NCBI GenBank assembly: GCA_900472295.1
Contig: UCIA01000002.1
Location: 186,001-250,000, forward strand
Length of the DNA stretch: 64,000 bases
From: Hyphomicrobiales bacterium
GTDB lineage: Bacteria > Pseudomonadota > Alphaproteobacteria > Rhizobiales > Rhizobiaceae
Direction of reading: 5' to 3'
Each line of letters begins with the position of its first letter. The first letter of the stretch is position 1. Positions 1-8,363 of this stretch are shown here, piece after piece. The translations under genes and the position numbers were made by a program. The notes beneath the pieces are model-generated. The model was not told where the DNA came from, made no database searches, and worked only from the letters and a program-made list of their open reading frames with translations.

Positions 1-2
1 TG

Positions 3-377
3 GCTTTTTCAGCCGACGGGAAGTTCCTGCTGCTGCTCGGGCGAAATGTCAAAGGCGTCGACGCCAAGGTCATCAATCTCGCCAGTGGCGAGATCGTGCC
101 GGTCGATCGTGCCCAGAACATCGTTGGCGTGGCATGGTCGCCGAGCGGGTCCGCGCTGGCCTATATCACCTACGACAGAACCAACGCCAATATGCCCGGC
201 GGCCTGTTTCTCGCCGAGGCACCTGGCAAGCCGGCCCGGTTGCTCATCGGCGGAGGATTTTTCCCCACGGTTTGTTGCGGCCAGCAACCGCTCATCTGGG
301 CCTCGAATGACACCATGATCATCGCGCAACTGGGCGACAAACTTGGGTCGGTGCTGTTCGTCAGGTTGGGGCAATAG
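3..377 (+). CDS. C-terminal part of a beta-propeller-like protein (5' partial)
   Basis: The frame is open from the left edge of the window to a TAG at 375-377, so only the last 124 residues are seen. The peptide contains phrases such as FSADGKFLLLLG and VAWSPSGSALAYITYD, separated by about 35 residues. These resemble the repeated blades of TolB/WD40-like propellers, in which a strand ends in a short S-x-D/S-G-K turn. No signal peptide or catalytic motif can be judged because the start lies outside the window. The next gene is convergent. The fold assignment is an inference from repeat texture only; the function is unknown. Confidence 0.6.
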   Translation, partial: AFSADGKFLLLLGRNVKGVDAKVINLASGEIVPVDRAQNIVGVAWSPSGSALAYITYDRTNANMPGGLFLAEAPGKPARLLIGGGFFPTVCCGQQPLIWASNDTMIIAQLGDKLGSVLFVRLGQ

Positions 378-414
378 CGCTGCGGCGCGGGCTTTGCCTG
401 GAAGAGAGATCCAC

Positions 415-1026
415 TCACCACATCGTCTTCTTCGCCCGCTCCGGCCACTCCTTGTCGTAAGCCTCGCCGTCGATATTCCTCCGGCTGGTGACTTCCAGGA
501 TCTTTCCGGGTGTCGGCAGCGATTTCGGGTCGACGTGCTTTGCCGGATTCCACAGTTCCGAGCGAACGATAGCGCGGGCGCACTGGAAATAGACCGAATC
601 GACATCGACCACGGTGACCGAGCGCGCCGCCTTGCCTTCGACGGTGAAGGAAGCGCAAAGCGCTGTATCGGTGGTGATGCGGGCGCGGCCATTGACGCGC
701 AGTGTAGTGCCCGAGCCCGGCACCAGGAACAACAGCCCGACGCGCGGATCCCTGATGATGTTTTTGAGCGAATCGGCACGGTTGTTGCCGCGCCGATCCG
801 GCATCATCAGCGTCTTCGGGTCATGGATGCGCACGAAGCCGGCGAGATCGCCGCGCGGCGAACAGTCGAGCCCTTCCGGTCCGCTGGTTGCCAGAGCGAC
901 AAAGGGCGAGGCCTCGATGAAGGCGGCATATTCGGGGATGACATGGTCGAGTTCCTTGACCGTCGACGCTTCGCCGGGCACGCCGTACAGGGCTTCGAGT
1001 TGTTCAACCGATGTGATGAGGGACAT
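415..1026 (-). CDS. Pyridoxamine 5'-phosphate oxidase-related FMN-binding flavoprotein
   Basis: This 203-residue protein has the split-barrel layout of PPOX-family flavoproteins: an N-terminal helix, then FVALATSGPEGLDCSPRGD (about residues 41-59), then a region with MPDRRGNNRADSL and DPRVGLLFLVPG. In this family these segments bind FMN and form the dimer interface. It matches the MSMEG_1061-like subgroup of about 200 residues rather than true PdxH, because the PdxH substrate-binding C-terminus is absent. It probably carries out an F420- or FMN-dependent reduction of an unknown substrate. It is a single gene, convergent with the gene on its left and divergent from the NTF2-like gene on its right. 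Confidence 0.8.
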   Translation of the reverse strand: MSLITSVEQLEALYGVPGEASTVKELDHVIPEYAAFIEASPFVALATSGPEGLDCSPRGDLAGFVRIHDPKTLMMPDRRGNNRADSLKNIIRDPRVGLLFLVPGSGTTLRVNGRARITTDTALCASFTVEGKAARSVTVVDVDSVYFQCARAIVRSELWNPAKHVDPKSLPTPGKILEVTSRRNIDGEAYDKEWPERAKKTMW

Positions 1027-1173
1027 TTTCTCGTCTCCGAAACTTTGCCGGCGTTACCTCAACTCTATGACGTCCTCGCGACGCGCACAGCCTGGCAATC
1101 AGGAAACGGGTGTCGATGCAACGATTTCAGACGCAAACCGTGGTGACCGTACAAAACGGACACGGAGATCGAA

Positions 1174-1629
1174 ATGGACAAAGCATTTCAATCGCGAAGC
1201 ACCGCCATGGAACTTCTCGAAAACATGTTCGATGTCGAAATGCGCTTCCTGCAATCGGGATCGGGCGACATCGATATGCTGACCGGCGCCTTCCACAGGG
1301 ACGTCATCGTGCATGAACCGCAATCGCTGCCCTATGCCGGCGACTGGGACGGCCTTGAAGGCATCGCCGCTCTTTTCCACAAGATGCAGGAAAGCTGGAT
1401 CAATGTTGCGGTGGAGAACCTCCAGGCGGCGCAAAGCGATGATACTGTGTTCATGAGCTGCACGCTTTCGCTGACGTCGCGAGCCAATGGCGTGACGATC
1501 ACGCAGCCGTTTGCCGAAGTCCTTCGGTTTAGGGATGGCCTGCTGTTTGAAGGCACGCCCTTCTACTACGACACCAGCGAGATCCTGGCGGCTCTGGCCA
1601 AGCCGATACTTGCAACCAGGACGGCTTAA
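1174..1629 (+). CDS. SnoaL/NTF2-like domain protein
   Basis: This 151-residue cytoplasmic protein fits the small alpha+beta cone fold. It has an N-terminal helix, a region with FHRDVIVHEPQSLPYAGDW (about residues 41-59), a helix with IAALFHKMQESW, and strands ending in PFAEVLRFRDGLLFEGTPFYYD. The pattern of W at the end of the second helix followed by F/Y-rich strands is typical of nuclear transport factor 2-like proteins such as SnoaL and ketosteroid isomerases. The ligand or reaction cannot be deduced. The TAA stop overlaps the end of the convergent DUF971 gene by 4 bp. Confidence 0.7.
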   Translation: MDKAFQSRSTAMELLENMFDVEMRFLQSGSGDIDMLTGAFHRDVIVHEPQSLPYAGDWDGLEGIAALFHKMQESWINVAVENLQAAQSDDTVFMSCTLSLTSRANGVTITQPFAEVLRFRDGLLFEGTPFYYDTSEILAALAKPILATRTA

Positions 1630-2000
1630 CGGTCGCGACTCAGCCCCTTTTCCTGCAGTTCGGCGAGATAGGCTGCCCAGCGCTGGTCCTTTTCATGGCC
1701 TAGCGTGTGCAAATAGTTCCAGGTGAAGATGCCGGTGTCGTGGAAATCGTCGAAGGTGATGCGAACCGCATAATTGCCGACCGGCTCTATCTTGAGGATG
1801 GCGACGTTGCGCTTGCCGGGAACCGTCACCCGCTGCTCCGGCGAATGGCCCTGCACTTCGGCCGAGGGCGAAGCGACACGCAGCAGCTCGGCCGGCAGTT
1901 CGAACGGGTGATGAGCTGGAAAGGTGACGGACAGAAGTTTTCTATCCTTCGAAACCCTGAGTTCCCTAGGCGCCGTCATTTCTGGTCCATCCTGCAGCAA
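1626..2000 (-). CDS. DUF971 domain protein (gamma-butyrobetaine hydroxylase N-terminal-like)
   Basis: This 124-residue protein matches the stand-alone DUF971 fold. A region around LRVSKDRKLLSVTFPAHHPF is followed by ELPAELLRVASPSAEVQGH, then KIEPVGNYAVRITFDDFHDTG and the conserved IFTWNYLHTLG close to the C-terminus. In eukaryotic gamma-butyrobetaine hydroxylase the same domain carries a structural zinc site; bacterial stand-alone copies are uncharacterised and often lie near Mrp/ApbC or cofactor genes. Here the nearest cofactor gene is moaA, on the opposite strand about 180 bp away. An alternative start exists at the internal Met 8. Confidence 0.8.
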   Translation of the reverse strand: MLQDGPEMTAPRELRVSKDRKLLSVTFPAHHPFELPAELLRVASPSAEVQGHSPEQRVTVPGKRNVAILKIEPVGNYAVRITFDDFHDTGIFTWNYLHTLGHEKDQRWAAYLAELQEKGLSRDR

Positions 2001-2181
2001 TCCCGCCCTTCCCTACGCTGCTTCGCGCGGCCGGAAAAGGCCATTTGAACCCCGCCGACACGCGATGTCGGCCAGGGGATGTTACCAAAGATCGAGAGCC
2101 GCTATCTTGAATGGCGAGCCGCTTCGTATCACATAGCGGTATATAACGACGCAGCTCGCGGCCACGGGAAACGCTTCAAGC

Positions 2182-3177
2182 ATGGACATGATCGATCCTT
2201 TCGGTCGCACGATCAGCTATTTGCGCGTGTCGGTTACCGACCGCTGCGATTTCCGCTGCACATATTGCATGGCCGAGGACATGGCGTTCCTGCCCAAGAA
2301 GGACCTGCTGTCGCTGGAGGAACTCGACCGGCTCTGCACCGTCTTCGTCGAGAAGGGCGTGCGCAAATTGCGACTCACCGGCGGCGAGCCGCTGGTGCGC
2401 AAGAACATCATGCATCTGGTGCGCCAGCTCTCGCGGCACCTGAAGAGCGGCGCGTTGGAAGAGCTGACGCTGACCACCAATGGCTCGCAGCTGTCGCGCT
2501 TTGCCGCCGAGCTCGCCGATTGCGGTGTGAAGCGGATCAATGTCTCGCTCGACACGCTCGATGCCGACAAGTTCCACGCCATCACCCGCTGGGGCCATCT
2601 GAGCAAAGTCATGGCAGGGATCGACGCCGCGCAGGCGGCCGGGCTGAAGATCAAGCTCAATGCGGTGGCGCTGAAGGACTTCAACGACGCCGAAATCCCC
2701 GAAATGATGCGCTGGGCGCATGGCCGCGGCATGGACCTGACCGTCATCGAAACCATGCCGATGGGCGAGATCGACGCCGACCGCACCGACCAGTATCTGC
2801 CGCTGTCGCTGCTGCGCGCCTCGCTGGAACGCCAGTTCACGCTGAGCGACATCCCCTACAAAACCGGCGGCCCGGCCCGCTATGTCCATGTCACTGAAAC
2901 CGGTGGCAGACTCGGCTTCATCACGCCAATGACGCATAATTTCTGCGAAAGCTGCAACCGCGTGCGGCTGACCTGCACCGGCACGCTCTATATGTGCCTC
3001 GGCCAAGAAGATGCCGCCGACCTGCGCGCGCCGCTGCGTGCGTCCGAAGGCAACGAGCTGGTCGCCGACGCAATCGACGAAGCGATCGGCCGCAAGCCCA
3101 AGGGCCATGATTTCATCATTGACCGCCGCACCAGCCGCCCCTCCGTGTCCCGGCATATGAGCGTGACTGGCGGCTGA
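2182..3177 (+). CDS. moaA: GTP 3',8-cyclase MoaA (molybdenum cofactor biosynthesis)
   Basis: MoaA is a radical-SAM enzyme that rearranges GTP to 3',8-cyclo-7,8-dihydro-GTP, the first step of molybdopterin synthesis. The 331-residue protein has the SAM cluster motif C22-x3-C26-x2-C29, the glycine-rich RLTGGEPL, and the second [4Fe-4S] cluster motif C255-x2-C258-x13-C272 that binds GTP. It ends in the Gly-Gly pair needed for activity in this family. The length is normal. The start MDMIDPFGR is chosen because it directly precedes the conserved family N-terminus. mobA and mobB lie about 2.3 kb downstream on the same strand, so pathway genes are loosely grouped here rather than in one operon. Confidence 0.96.
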   Translation: MDMIDPFGRTISYLRVSVTDRCDFRCTYCMAEDMAFLPKKDLLSLEELDRLCTVFVEKGVRKLRLTGGEPLVRKNIMHLVRQLSRHLKSGALEELTLTTNGSQLSRFAAELADCGVKRINVSLDTLDADKFHAITRWGHLSKVMAGIDAAQAAGLKIKLNAVALKDFNDAEIPEMMRWAHGRGMDLTVIETMPMGEIDADRTDQYLPLSLLRASLERQFTLSDIPYKTGGPARYVHVTETGGRLGFITPMTHNFCESCNRVRLTCTGTLYMCLGQEDAADLRAPLRASEGNELVADAIDEAIGRKPKGHDFIIDRRTSRPSVSRHMSVTGG

Positions 3178-3214
3178 TTTCTTCCACGATTTGATGCAAG
3201 AAGTGTCTCCCTTG

Positions 3215-3316
3215 GAGCAATTCCAGGAAAAGTGTGAGCGGTTTTCCGTCCGGAATTGCGTAGAAACAAAGAGATAGAGCGGTTCGCCGTTTCCGTGAAA
3301 CGGTGAAACGCTCTAG
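3215..3316. repeat. RIME-like intergenic repeat, copy A
   Basis: This is a ~102 bp element made of two adjacent imperfect palindromes. The first pairs GCAATTCCAGGAAAA with TTTTCCGTCCGGAATTG. The second pairs AGAGCGGTTCGCCGTTTC with GAAACGGTGAAACGCTCT. Copy B at 4402-4496 has the same order of parts and about 80 percent identity by eye. Size and double-hairpin layout match the rhizobial intergenic mosaic elements known as RIME. It lies between moaA and a small exported protein and could end or stabilise the moaA transcript. Confidence 0.75.
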
Positions 3317-3333
3317 TTCACTGGAGACATCGA

Positions 3334-3807
3334 ATGAAGCGTCTTTTCCTCGGTTTGGCGGCTGTTGCACTGATCGCGGCAAGCAGCGCCATCGCCGCGC
3401 CGTTCACCTACACCAATGCACGCTTCGGCACCGTTTGCACCTTTCCCGACGACATCTTCACCGACCGCCAGCCCGAGCCGGACAATGGCGACGGGCAGCA
3501 GTGGCTCAGCGCCGACGGTGCCAGCCTGATCTGCTCGGGCATCCTCAACGTCAGCGACGACACGCCGAAAAGCTTTGTCGCCGATGAGAAGGCGAGCAAG
3601 GAAGCGGGCTACGAGATCACCTACAGCAAGACCGGCAAGGATTGGGCGGTGCTGTCGGGACTGAAGGATGGAAAGGTCTTCTACGAGCGTCGCCTGTTCG
3701 GCAAGGACGGCGTCATCCGCACGGTCTGGATCGACTATCCGCCGGCGGTGAAAGCGAAATACGATCCGCTGGTCGGCGCCATCGCCGGCAGCCTGAAGGC
3801 ACATTGA
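3334..3807 (+). CDS. Small exported protein of unknown function
   Basis: This 157-residue protein starts with a clear signal peptide (MKRLFLGLAAVALIAASSAIAA, cleavage after about residue 22). The mature part begins PFTYTNARFGTVCTFP and has two cysteines about 30 residues apart, which could form a periplasmic disulfide. No catalytic motif is recognisable. The pattern of a short N-terminal strand, a central charged region and a C-terminal YDPLVGAIAGSLKAH recurs in uncharacterised rhizobial periplasmic proteins. It stands alone between two RIME-like repeats, together with another small exported protein. Function unknown. Confidence 0.7.
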   Translation: MKRLFLGLAAVALIAASSAIAAPFTYTNARFGTVCTFPDDIFTDRQPEPDNGDGQQWLSADGASLICSGILNVSDDTPKSFVADEKASKEAGYEITYSKTGKDWAVLSGLKDGKVFYERRLFGKDGVIRTVWIDYPPAVKAKYDPLVGAIAGSLKAH

Positions 3808-3931
3808 GCATTTTCGGTCACACCCCAGAAAAAGTCTTTTTCGCAGAGCACGGCCCGATTTACCGCCGCCCCGTTCCGGCCTAGATTTTCCAGCATAGCG
3901 GCTTCGTCGCTTGGTTTTGGGGGAATACAAC

Positions 3932-4288
3932 ATGCGCACATTCCTACTTTCTCTAGCAATGCTTGGCCTCACAGCTGCACCAGTGGCTGCCCAGTCGATC
4001 GGCGGCACCTACACCGTCGCCGGCACCAACTTCGACGGATCTAAATATGGCGGCGAAGCCACCATCACGCTGACCAGCAAGACCACCTGCACCATCCATT
4101 GGGAAACGGGCGGAACGTCCTCGGACGGCATCTGCATGCGCAACGACAATGCCTTCTCCGCCGGCTATGTCATGGGCGAAGAGATCGGCCTCGTCGTCTA
4201 CAAGGTGGAGGATGACGGCTCGCTGCACGGCCTGTGGACAATCGCCGGCAAGAACGGCAGCGGCACCGAGGTGCTGACGCCAAAATAA
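3932..4288 (+). CDS. Small exported protein of unknown function
   Basis: This 118-residue protein begins with a signal peptide (MRTFLLSLAMLGLTAAPVAA). The ATG at 3932 is preferred to a TTG at 3911 because the signal sequence starts there and a GGGGGAA ribosome-binding site precedes it. The mature part is a short beta-rich domain: GTYTVAGTNFDGSKYGGEA, TCTIHWETGG, VYKVEDDGSLHGLWTI. This reads as a small lipocalin-like or repeated-strand barrel with two cysteines. A similar texture is found in proteins described as fibronectin-binding or DUF-type in rhizobia. Function unknown. A strong terminator follows. Confidence 0.65.
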   Translation: MRTFLLSLAMLGLTAAPVAAQSIGGTYTVAGTNFDGSKYGGEATITLTSKTTCTIHWETGGTSSDGICMRNDNAFSAGYVMGEEIGLVVYKVEDDGSLHGLWTIAGKNGSGTEVLTPK

Positions 4289-4325
4289 GGCTGCTGGTCA
4301 TCCAGACAGACCTTTGACGGATATC

Positions 4326-4360
4326 TAGGCCACGGATGAAAATCCGTGGCCTATTTCTTT
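4326..4360 (+). terminator. Rho-independent terminator after the small exported protein
   Basis: A perfect 12-bp stem (TAGGCCACGGAT / ATCCGTGGCCTA) encloses a GAAA tetraloop and is followed by TTTCTTT. It sits 38 bp after the stop codon at 4288. Confidence 0.9.
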
Positions 4361-4401
4361 AACGTTGCTGTCTCGCTGCTGGCTGCTACAGGCTGGGTGC
4401 A

Positions 4402-4496
4402 GAGCAGTTCCAGGAAAAGTGTGAAACGGTTTTCCGTCCGGAATTGCGGCAAACAAAGAGATAGGGTGGGTCGCCGTTTTGGTGAACCACTCTAAA
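4402..4496. repeat. RIME-like intergenic repeat, copy B
   Basis: This is a second copy of the double palindrome at 3215-3316. It starts GAGCAGTTCCAGGAAAAGTG, continues through a shared block with TTTTCCGTCCGGAATTGCG, CAAAGAGATAG and TCGCCGTTT, and ends CACTCTA. The right-hand palindrome is less perfect than in copy A. It lies directly upstream of the EamA transporter gene, so its end may overlap that gene's promoter. Confidence 0.75.
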
Positions 4497-4509
4497 ATCG
4501 GTAACGCCC

Positions 4510-5430
4510 TTGCCTCTTTCCCCTAACCTTCGCGGCGCGCTGTTCATGATGGTGGCCATGATCGGCTTCACCCTCAACGACGCGATCACCAAGTTCTCGT
4601 CGGAATCGATGAACATGGCGCAGGTCATGCTGGTGCGCGGCGCCTTTGCCTCGGTGCTCGTTGGCCTGCTCGCCTGGCAGCGCGGGGCGCTGGCACGTCC
4701 CGGTTCGATGCTGCAGCCGCTGGTGGCGCTGCGCGTCATAGCTGAAGCCGGCGCCACCGTCGCCTTCCTCGTCGCATTGGCGCATCTGCCCATCGCCAAT
4801 GTCTCGGCGGTGCTGCAGGCGCTGCCCCTGGCGGTGACGATGGGCGCGGCCCTTGTGTTCGGCGAGGGCGTCGGCTGGCGGCGCTGGCTGGCCATTGTCA
4901 TTGGTTTCGGCGGCGTGCTGATCATCGTGCGGCCGGGTTTTGAGGGCTTCAGCGTCTACTCGCTATGGGCACTCGTCAGCGTCGCCTGCTGCGCGGTGCG
5001 CGACCTCGCCACCAAGCGCATCCCGCAGGCTATCCCGACCTTGCTGGTGTCGACCGCGACCGCGATCGCCATGACCATCGTCGGCGCTGTCCTGCTGTCG
5101 CCGATGGGCGGCTGGACGCCGATGTCGGGCAAGGGCACGGCGCTGCTGGCGCTGGCGGCAGTGCTGGTGCTGATCGGCTACCAGTTCATCATCATGGCGA
5201 TGCGGGCCGGCGACATCTCCTTCATCGCGCCGTTCCGCTACACTGCCCTTCTGTGGTCGATCCTGCTTGGCCTCACCATCTTCGGCGACGTCCCCGACCT
5301 GCCGATGATCGTCGGCTCGGCCATCATCATCGCCTCCGGTCTCTACGCGCTTTATCGCGAAAGGATCGTCGGCCGGCAAAAGCCGGCTGCCGAAAGCGCT
5401 GGACCCGACATGGCCCCGGACGGCATATAA
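4510..5430 (+). CDS. EamA/DMT-family transporter
   Basis: This 306-residue inner-membrane protein has about ten hydrophobic segments in two homologous halves of five, the drug/metabolite transporter layout. Landmarks are NLRGALFMMVAMIGFTLNDA at the start, ALPLAVTMGAALVFGE at the end of the first half, and FRYTALLWSILLGLTIFGDVP in the second EamA domain. Rhizobial members include riboflavin exporters and S-adenosylmethionine or cysteine-related carriers; the substrate here is unknown. The start is a TTG at 4510; an ATG at 4546 would remove part of the first helix. The gene ends 5 bp before mobA, but no functional link is evident. Confidence 0.85.
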   Translation: MPLSPNLRGALFMMVAMIGFTLNDAITKFSSESMNMAQVMLVRGAFASVLVGLLAWQRGALARPGSMLQPLVALRVIAEAGATVAFLVALAHLPIANVSAVLQALPLAVTMGAALVFGEGVGWRRWLAIVIGFGGVLIIVRPGFEGFSVYSLWALVSVACCAVRDLATKRIPQAIPTLLVSTATAIAMTIVGAVLLSPMGGWTPMSGKGTALLALAAVLVLIGYQFIIMAMRAGDISFIAPFRYTALLWSILLGLTIFGDVPDLPMIVGSAIIIASGLYALYRERIVGRQKPAAESAGPDMAPDGI

Positions 5431-5435
5431 AGGCC

Positions 5436-6068
5436 ATGAGCCGAGACATTGCAGGGATCATCCTGGCCGGAGGCCTTTCGCGACGCATGGGCGGCGGCGA
5501 CAAGACCTTGCTGACGCTGGGTGGCCGGCCGCTTCTCGACCATGTCATTGCCCGTCTGGCCCCACAGGTCGAGCCGCTGGCGCTCAGCGCCAATGGCGAC
5601 CCGGCGCGCTTCGCCGCGGCCCAACTTCCGGTGCTCGCCGATACGGTGGAGGGCTATGCCGGACCGCTTGCCGGCATTCTCACCGGGCTCGACTGGGCAG
5701 CGGCGAACAGTTCCTGCAAGGCCTTGGTGACAGCCGCCGGCGACACGCCGTTCCTGCCGGCAGATCTAGTCGCAAGGCTGGCCGAAGCTGCGACCAGGCA
5801 GCCGGGCTCGATCGCCGTCGCCAGTTCCGCCGGCCGGCGGCATCCGACCTTTGCGCTGTGGCCGCTCGGTCAGCGTCAGGCTCTGCGCCACTTTCTGGTC
5901 GACGAGGACAACAGGCGCGTTTCCGCCTTCATCGAGCGGCAAAACTTTATCGATGTGGAGTTTCCGTTGCTGGCCGCCGCCGGCGGTCAGATAGACCCGT
6001 TCTTCAACATCAATATCGTCGACGATCTTGCGGTGGCAGAGCGTCTGCTGCAGAGCATCGAGCCATGA
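5436..6068 (+). CDS. mobA: Molybdenum cofactor guanylyltransferase MobA
   Basis: MobA attaches GMP to molybdopterin to form the guanine dinucleotide cofactor used by DMSO-reductase-family enzymes, such as nitrate reductases and formate dehydrogenase. The 210-residue protein has the nucleotide-binding signature AGGLSRRMGGGDK (about residues 11-23), the LADTVEGYAGPLAGI loop and the metal-binding AAGDTPFLP. The ATG at 5436 is chosen because it directly precedes the Rossmann-like start. The stop overlaps the mobB start by four bases (ATGA), so the two are translationally coupled. Confidence 0.95.
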   Translation: MSRDIAGIILAGGLSRRMGGGDKTLLTLGGRPLLDHVIARLAPQVEPLALSANGDPARFAAAQLPVLADTVEGYAGPLAGILTGLDWAAANSSCKALVTAAGDTPFLPADLVARLAEAATRQPGSIAVASSAGRRHPTFALWPLGQRQALRHFLVDEDNRRVSAFIERQNFIDVEFPLLAAAGGQIDPFFNINIVDDLAVAERLLQSIEP

Positions 6069-6568
6069 ACATCTTCGGCATCACCGGCTGGAAGAATTCC
6101 GGCAAGACCACGCTGACCGAGAAGCTGGTCACCGAACTCGTCGCGCGCGGCTGGGTCGTGTCGACGGTGAAACATGCCCACCATGAGTTCGACATCGACA
6201 AGCCGGGCGCCGATAGCTTTCGCCACCGCCAGGCGGGCGCCACCGAAGTGGCGGTGGTGTCGGGCAGGCGCTGGGCGCTGATGCACGAATTGCGCGCAGA
6301 GGACGAGCCGACGCTGGAGACGATCCTGTCGCGGCTGGCGCCATGCGACATCGTGCTGGTCGAAGGCTACAAGCGCGAGGCGCACAAAAAGATCGAAACA
6401 AGGCGGCTGGACGCCAAGGACCGGTCGCCGCTCTCGGCAAACGACCCCCATATCGTGGCGATTGCCGCCGACTTCGCGGTCGCCGGCGAAAGCCTGCCGG
6501 TGTTCGATCTCAACGATACCGGAGCGATAGCCGACTTCGTCGAGCGCATCACCGGCCTCAAGCCTTGA
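6065..6568 (+). CDS. mobB: Molybdopterin-guanine dinucleotide biosynthesis adaptor MobB
   Basis: This is a 167-residue P-loop GTPase that assists MobA. The Walker A motif is GWKNSGKTT at residues 8-16, followed by KHAHHEFDIDKPGADSFRH, the family hallmark. Further on are the DIVLVEGYK motif and a region shared with other MobB proteins. Overlap with mobA by ATGA shows a two-gene unit. MobB is not essential in E. coli but is thought to deliver GTP. Length is normal for the family. Confidence 0.94.
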   Translation: MNIFGITGWKNSGKTTLTEKLVTELVARGWVVSTVKHAHHEFDIDKPGADSFRHRQAGATEVAVVSGRRWALMHELRAEDEPTLETILSRLAPCDIVLVEGYKREAHKKIETRRLDAKDRSPLSANDPHIVAIAADFAVAGESLPVFDLNDTGAIADFVERITGLKP

Positions 6569-6783
6569 GCCTCTGGCCCCAGTTCTGCCGTCCCTGCTTC
6601 TCAACCGTTCCGATCACTAACCCGGCGTCAGCATTGGCCGGGTATGCAAATCCCGCAAGCAACGGTTTTGCAGTTGCTTTTTTCCCGGAAACAATGGGAG
6701 TATCGCGCCAGCGGGCGGTCAAAAGCACCGCCCCACAGAGCCGTTTCGGAACGACGGCCGGGAGCCATAAAGAGAGGACTATC

Positions 6784-7569
6784 ATGCGTATTGCACTGCG
6801 TATCGCGCTCGCCGCATCGGCTGCGCTGCTGACGCTCGGCGTCGCCCAGGCTCAGGAAACGACCCTGAGAATCGGCACCGAAGGCGCCTACCCCCCATTC
6901 AACAATCTGACCGCCGATGGCCAGCTCGTCGGCTTCGACATCGATATCGCCAAGGCGCTCTGCGACGAGATGAAGGTCAAGTGCACCTTCGTCGCCCAGG
7001 ATTGGGACGGCATCATCCCGGCGCTGCAGGCCGGCAAGTTCGACGCCATCGTCGCCTCAATGTCGATCACTGCGGAGCGTAAGGAAAAGGTCGACTTCTC
7101 CAACAAATACTACAACACGCCGTCGGCGATCGCGGTACCCAAGGATTCGACCCTCAAGGGCGTGACCAAGGAAGACCTGGCCGGCAAGACCATCGGCGTC
7201 GCCACCACGACGACGCATTTCAACTATGCCTCGAAGACCTATACGGACAGCACGATCAAGGGCTATCCGAGCAGCCCCGAGGAGCAGGCCGATCTCGCCA
7301 ATGGGCGTCTCGACGCGATCGAGGATGACATCGTCGTCTTGCAGCAGTTCCTGGATTCGCCTGAAGGCGCCTGCTGCAAGATTCTCGGCCAGCCCTCGCC
7401 GCAACCGGTCGAGATCTTTGGACCGGGCGCCGGCATCGCCGTGCGCAAGGGTGAGACCGACTTGGTCAACAAGCTGAATGCTGCCATCGACGCCATCCGC
7501 GCCAATGGAAAGTACAAGGAAATCAACGACAAGTACTTCAAATTCGACGTCTTCGGCGCCGAGTCCTGA
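6784..7569 (+). CDS. Periplasmic amino-acid-binding protein of an ABC importer (HisJ/ArgT family)
   Basis: This 261-residue protein has a signal peptide (first ~23 residues, ending GVAQAQ) and the family-3 solute-binding signature GFDIDIAKALCDEMKVKC with GTEGAYPPFNN at the start. A good ribosome-binding site (GAGAGGA) precedes the ATG at 6784. Family-3 receptors with this pattern bind basic or polar amino acids such as arginine, lysine, ornithine or histidine and deliver them to a permease pair. Two permease genes follow on the same strand. A hairpin at 7581-7612 separates the receptor gene from the permeases and probably keeps its expression higher. Confidence 0.92.
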   Translation: MRIALRIALAASAALLTLGVAQAQETTLRIGTEGAYPPFNNLTADGQLVGFDIDIAKALCDEMKVKCTFVAQDWDGIIPALQAGKFDAIVASMSITAERKEKVDFSNKYYNTPSAIAVPKDSTLKGVTKEDLAGKTIGVATTTTHFNYASKTYTDSTIKGYPSSPEEQADLANGRLDAIEDDIVVLQQFLDSPEGACCKILGQPSPQPVEIFGPGAGIAVRKGETDLVNKLNAAIDAIRANGKYKEINDKYFKFDVFGAES

Positions 7570-7580
7570 TCACCTGAAAC

Positions 7581-7612
7581 AAGGCGGCAGGGGAAGTTTC
7601 TCCTGCCGCCTT
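7581..7612 (+). terminator. Intercistronic hairpin after the receptor gene (partial terminator or mRNA stabiliser)
   Basis: AAGGCGGCAGG pairs with CCTGCCGCCTT around a ~10-nt loop, with no clear U-run after it. Such hairpins downstream of binding-protein genes are known to protect the 5' transcript and reduce read-through, giving an excess of receptor over permease. That role is inferred from position. Confidence 0.7.
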
Positions 7613-7643
7613 GGCCTGACAGAAGTGGAGACAAGACCCGTCA

Positions 7644-8363
7644 ATGCCAAGCCAGAACATATGGATACTTCTCAGTTGGGGACCCGATGGCTGGATTGAC
7701 GATATTGCCTATGGCGCACTGATCACCATCGCGCTTGCGCTGGCGACACTGCCCATCGGCCTGACGATCGGCTTTTTCGTCGCCTGGGCCAAACAATCCG
7801 AAGAACCGTCGCTGCGGCTGGCCGCCAACATTTACACCACGGTCTTCCGTGGGCTGCCGGAACTGGTGACGCTTTTCCTGTTCTTCTTCGGCGTGCCGAT
7901 CCTGCTGCAATATCTCGTCCGCTATTTCCGACCCGACGCGACCATCGACGTCAACAGCTTCGTCGCCGGCATGATCGTGCTGTCGCTGATCTTCTCATCC
8001 TATGCCAGCGAAGTTTTCCTCTCCGCCTTCCGGGCCATACCGAAGGGCCAGTATGAGGGCGGCTATGCCATCGGTCTGTCGAACTGGCTGACCATGCGCA
8101 AGGTGATCCTGCCGCAGCTGCTGCGCATCGCTTTTCCCGGCCTGGAGAACTGTTGGCTGAGCCTGCTCAAGGATACGTCGCTGGTGTCGGTTGTCGGTCT
8201 CGCCGAGACGCTGCGCAACGCCTACACGGCCGCCAGGGTGACCAAGCACGCATTCCTGTTCTACGGCGTGGCGGCTTTGGTGTTTCTTGGTCTGGCCATT
8301 TTGTCATCCTTTGCCACCAGCGCCATTTTGCGCTCGCTCGGCAAACGAGAGGCACAGCGATGA
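7644..8363 (+). CDS. Amino acid ABC importer permease, HisQ-type
   Basis: This 239-residue membrane protein belongs to the polar amino acid permease family. Five hydrophobic segments are visible, with FRGLPELVTLFLFFFG early on and the cytoplasmic EAA loop (FRAIPKGQYEGGYAIGLS) that contacts the ATPase. It forms a heterodimer with the next gene product. It overlaps the second permease by four bases (ATGA). The ATG at 7644 is the most upstream start compatible with the receptor's end. No ATP-binding subunit is encoded within the following genes, so the partner must be elsewhere. Confidence 0.92.
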   Translation: MPSQNIWILLSWGPDGWIDDIAYGALITIALALATLPIGLTIGFFVAWAKQSEEPSLRLAANIYTTVFRGLPELVTLFLFFFGVPILLQYLVRYFRPDATIDVNSFVAGMIVLSLIFSSYASEVFLSAFRAIPKGQYEGGYAIGLSNWLTMRKVILPQLLRIAFPGLENCWLSLLKDTSLVSVVGLAETLRNAYTAARVTKHAFLFYGVAALVFLGLAILSSFATSAILRSLGKREAQR

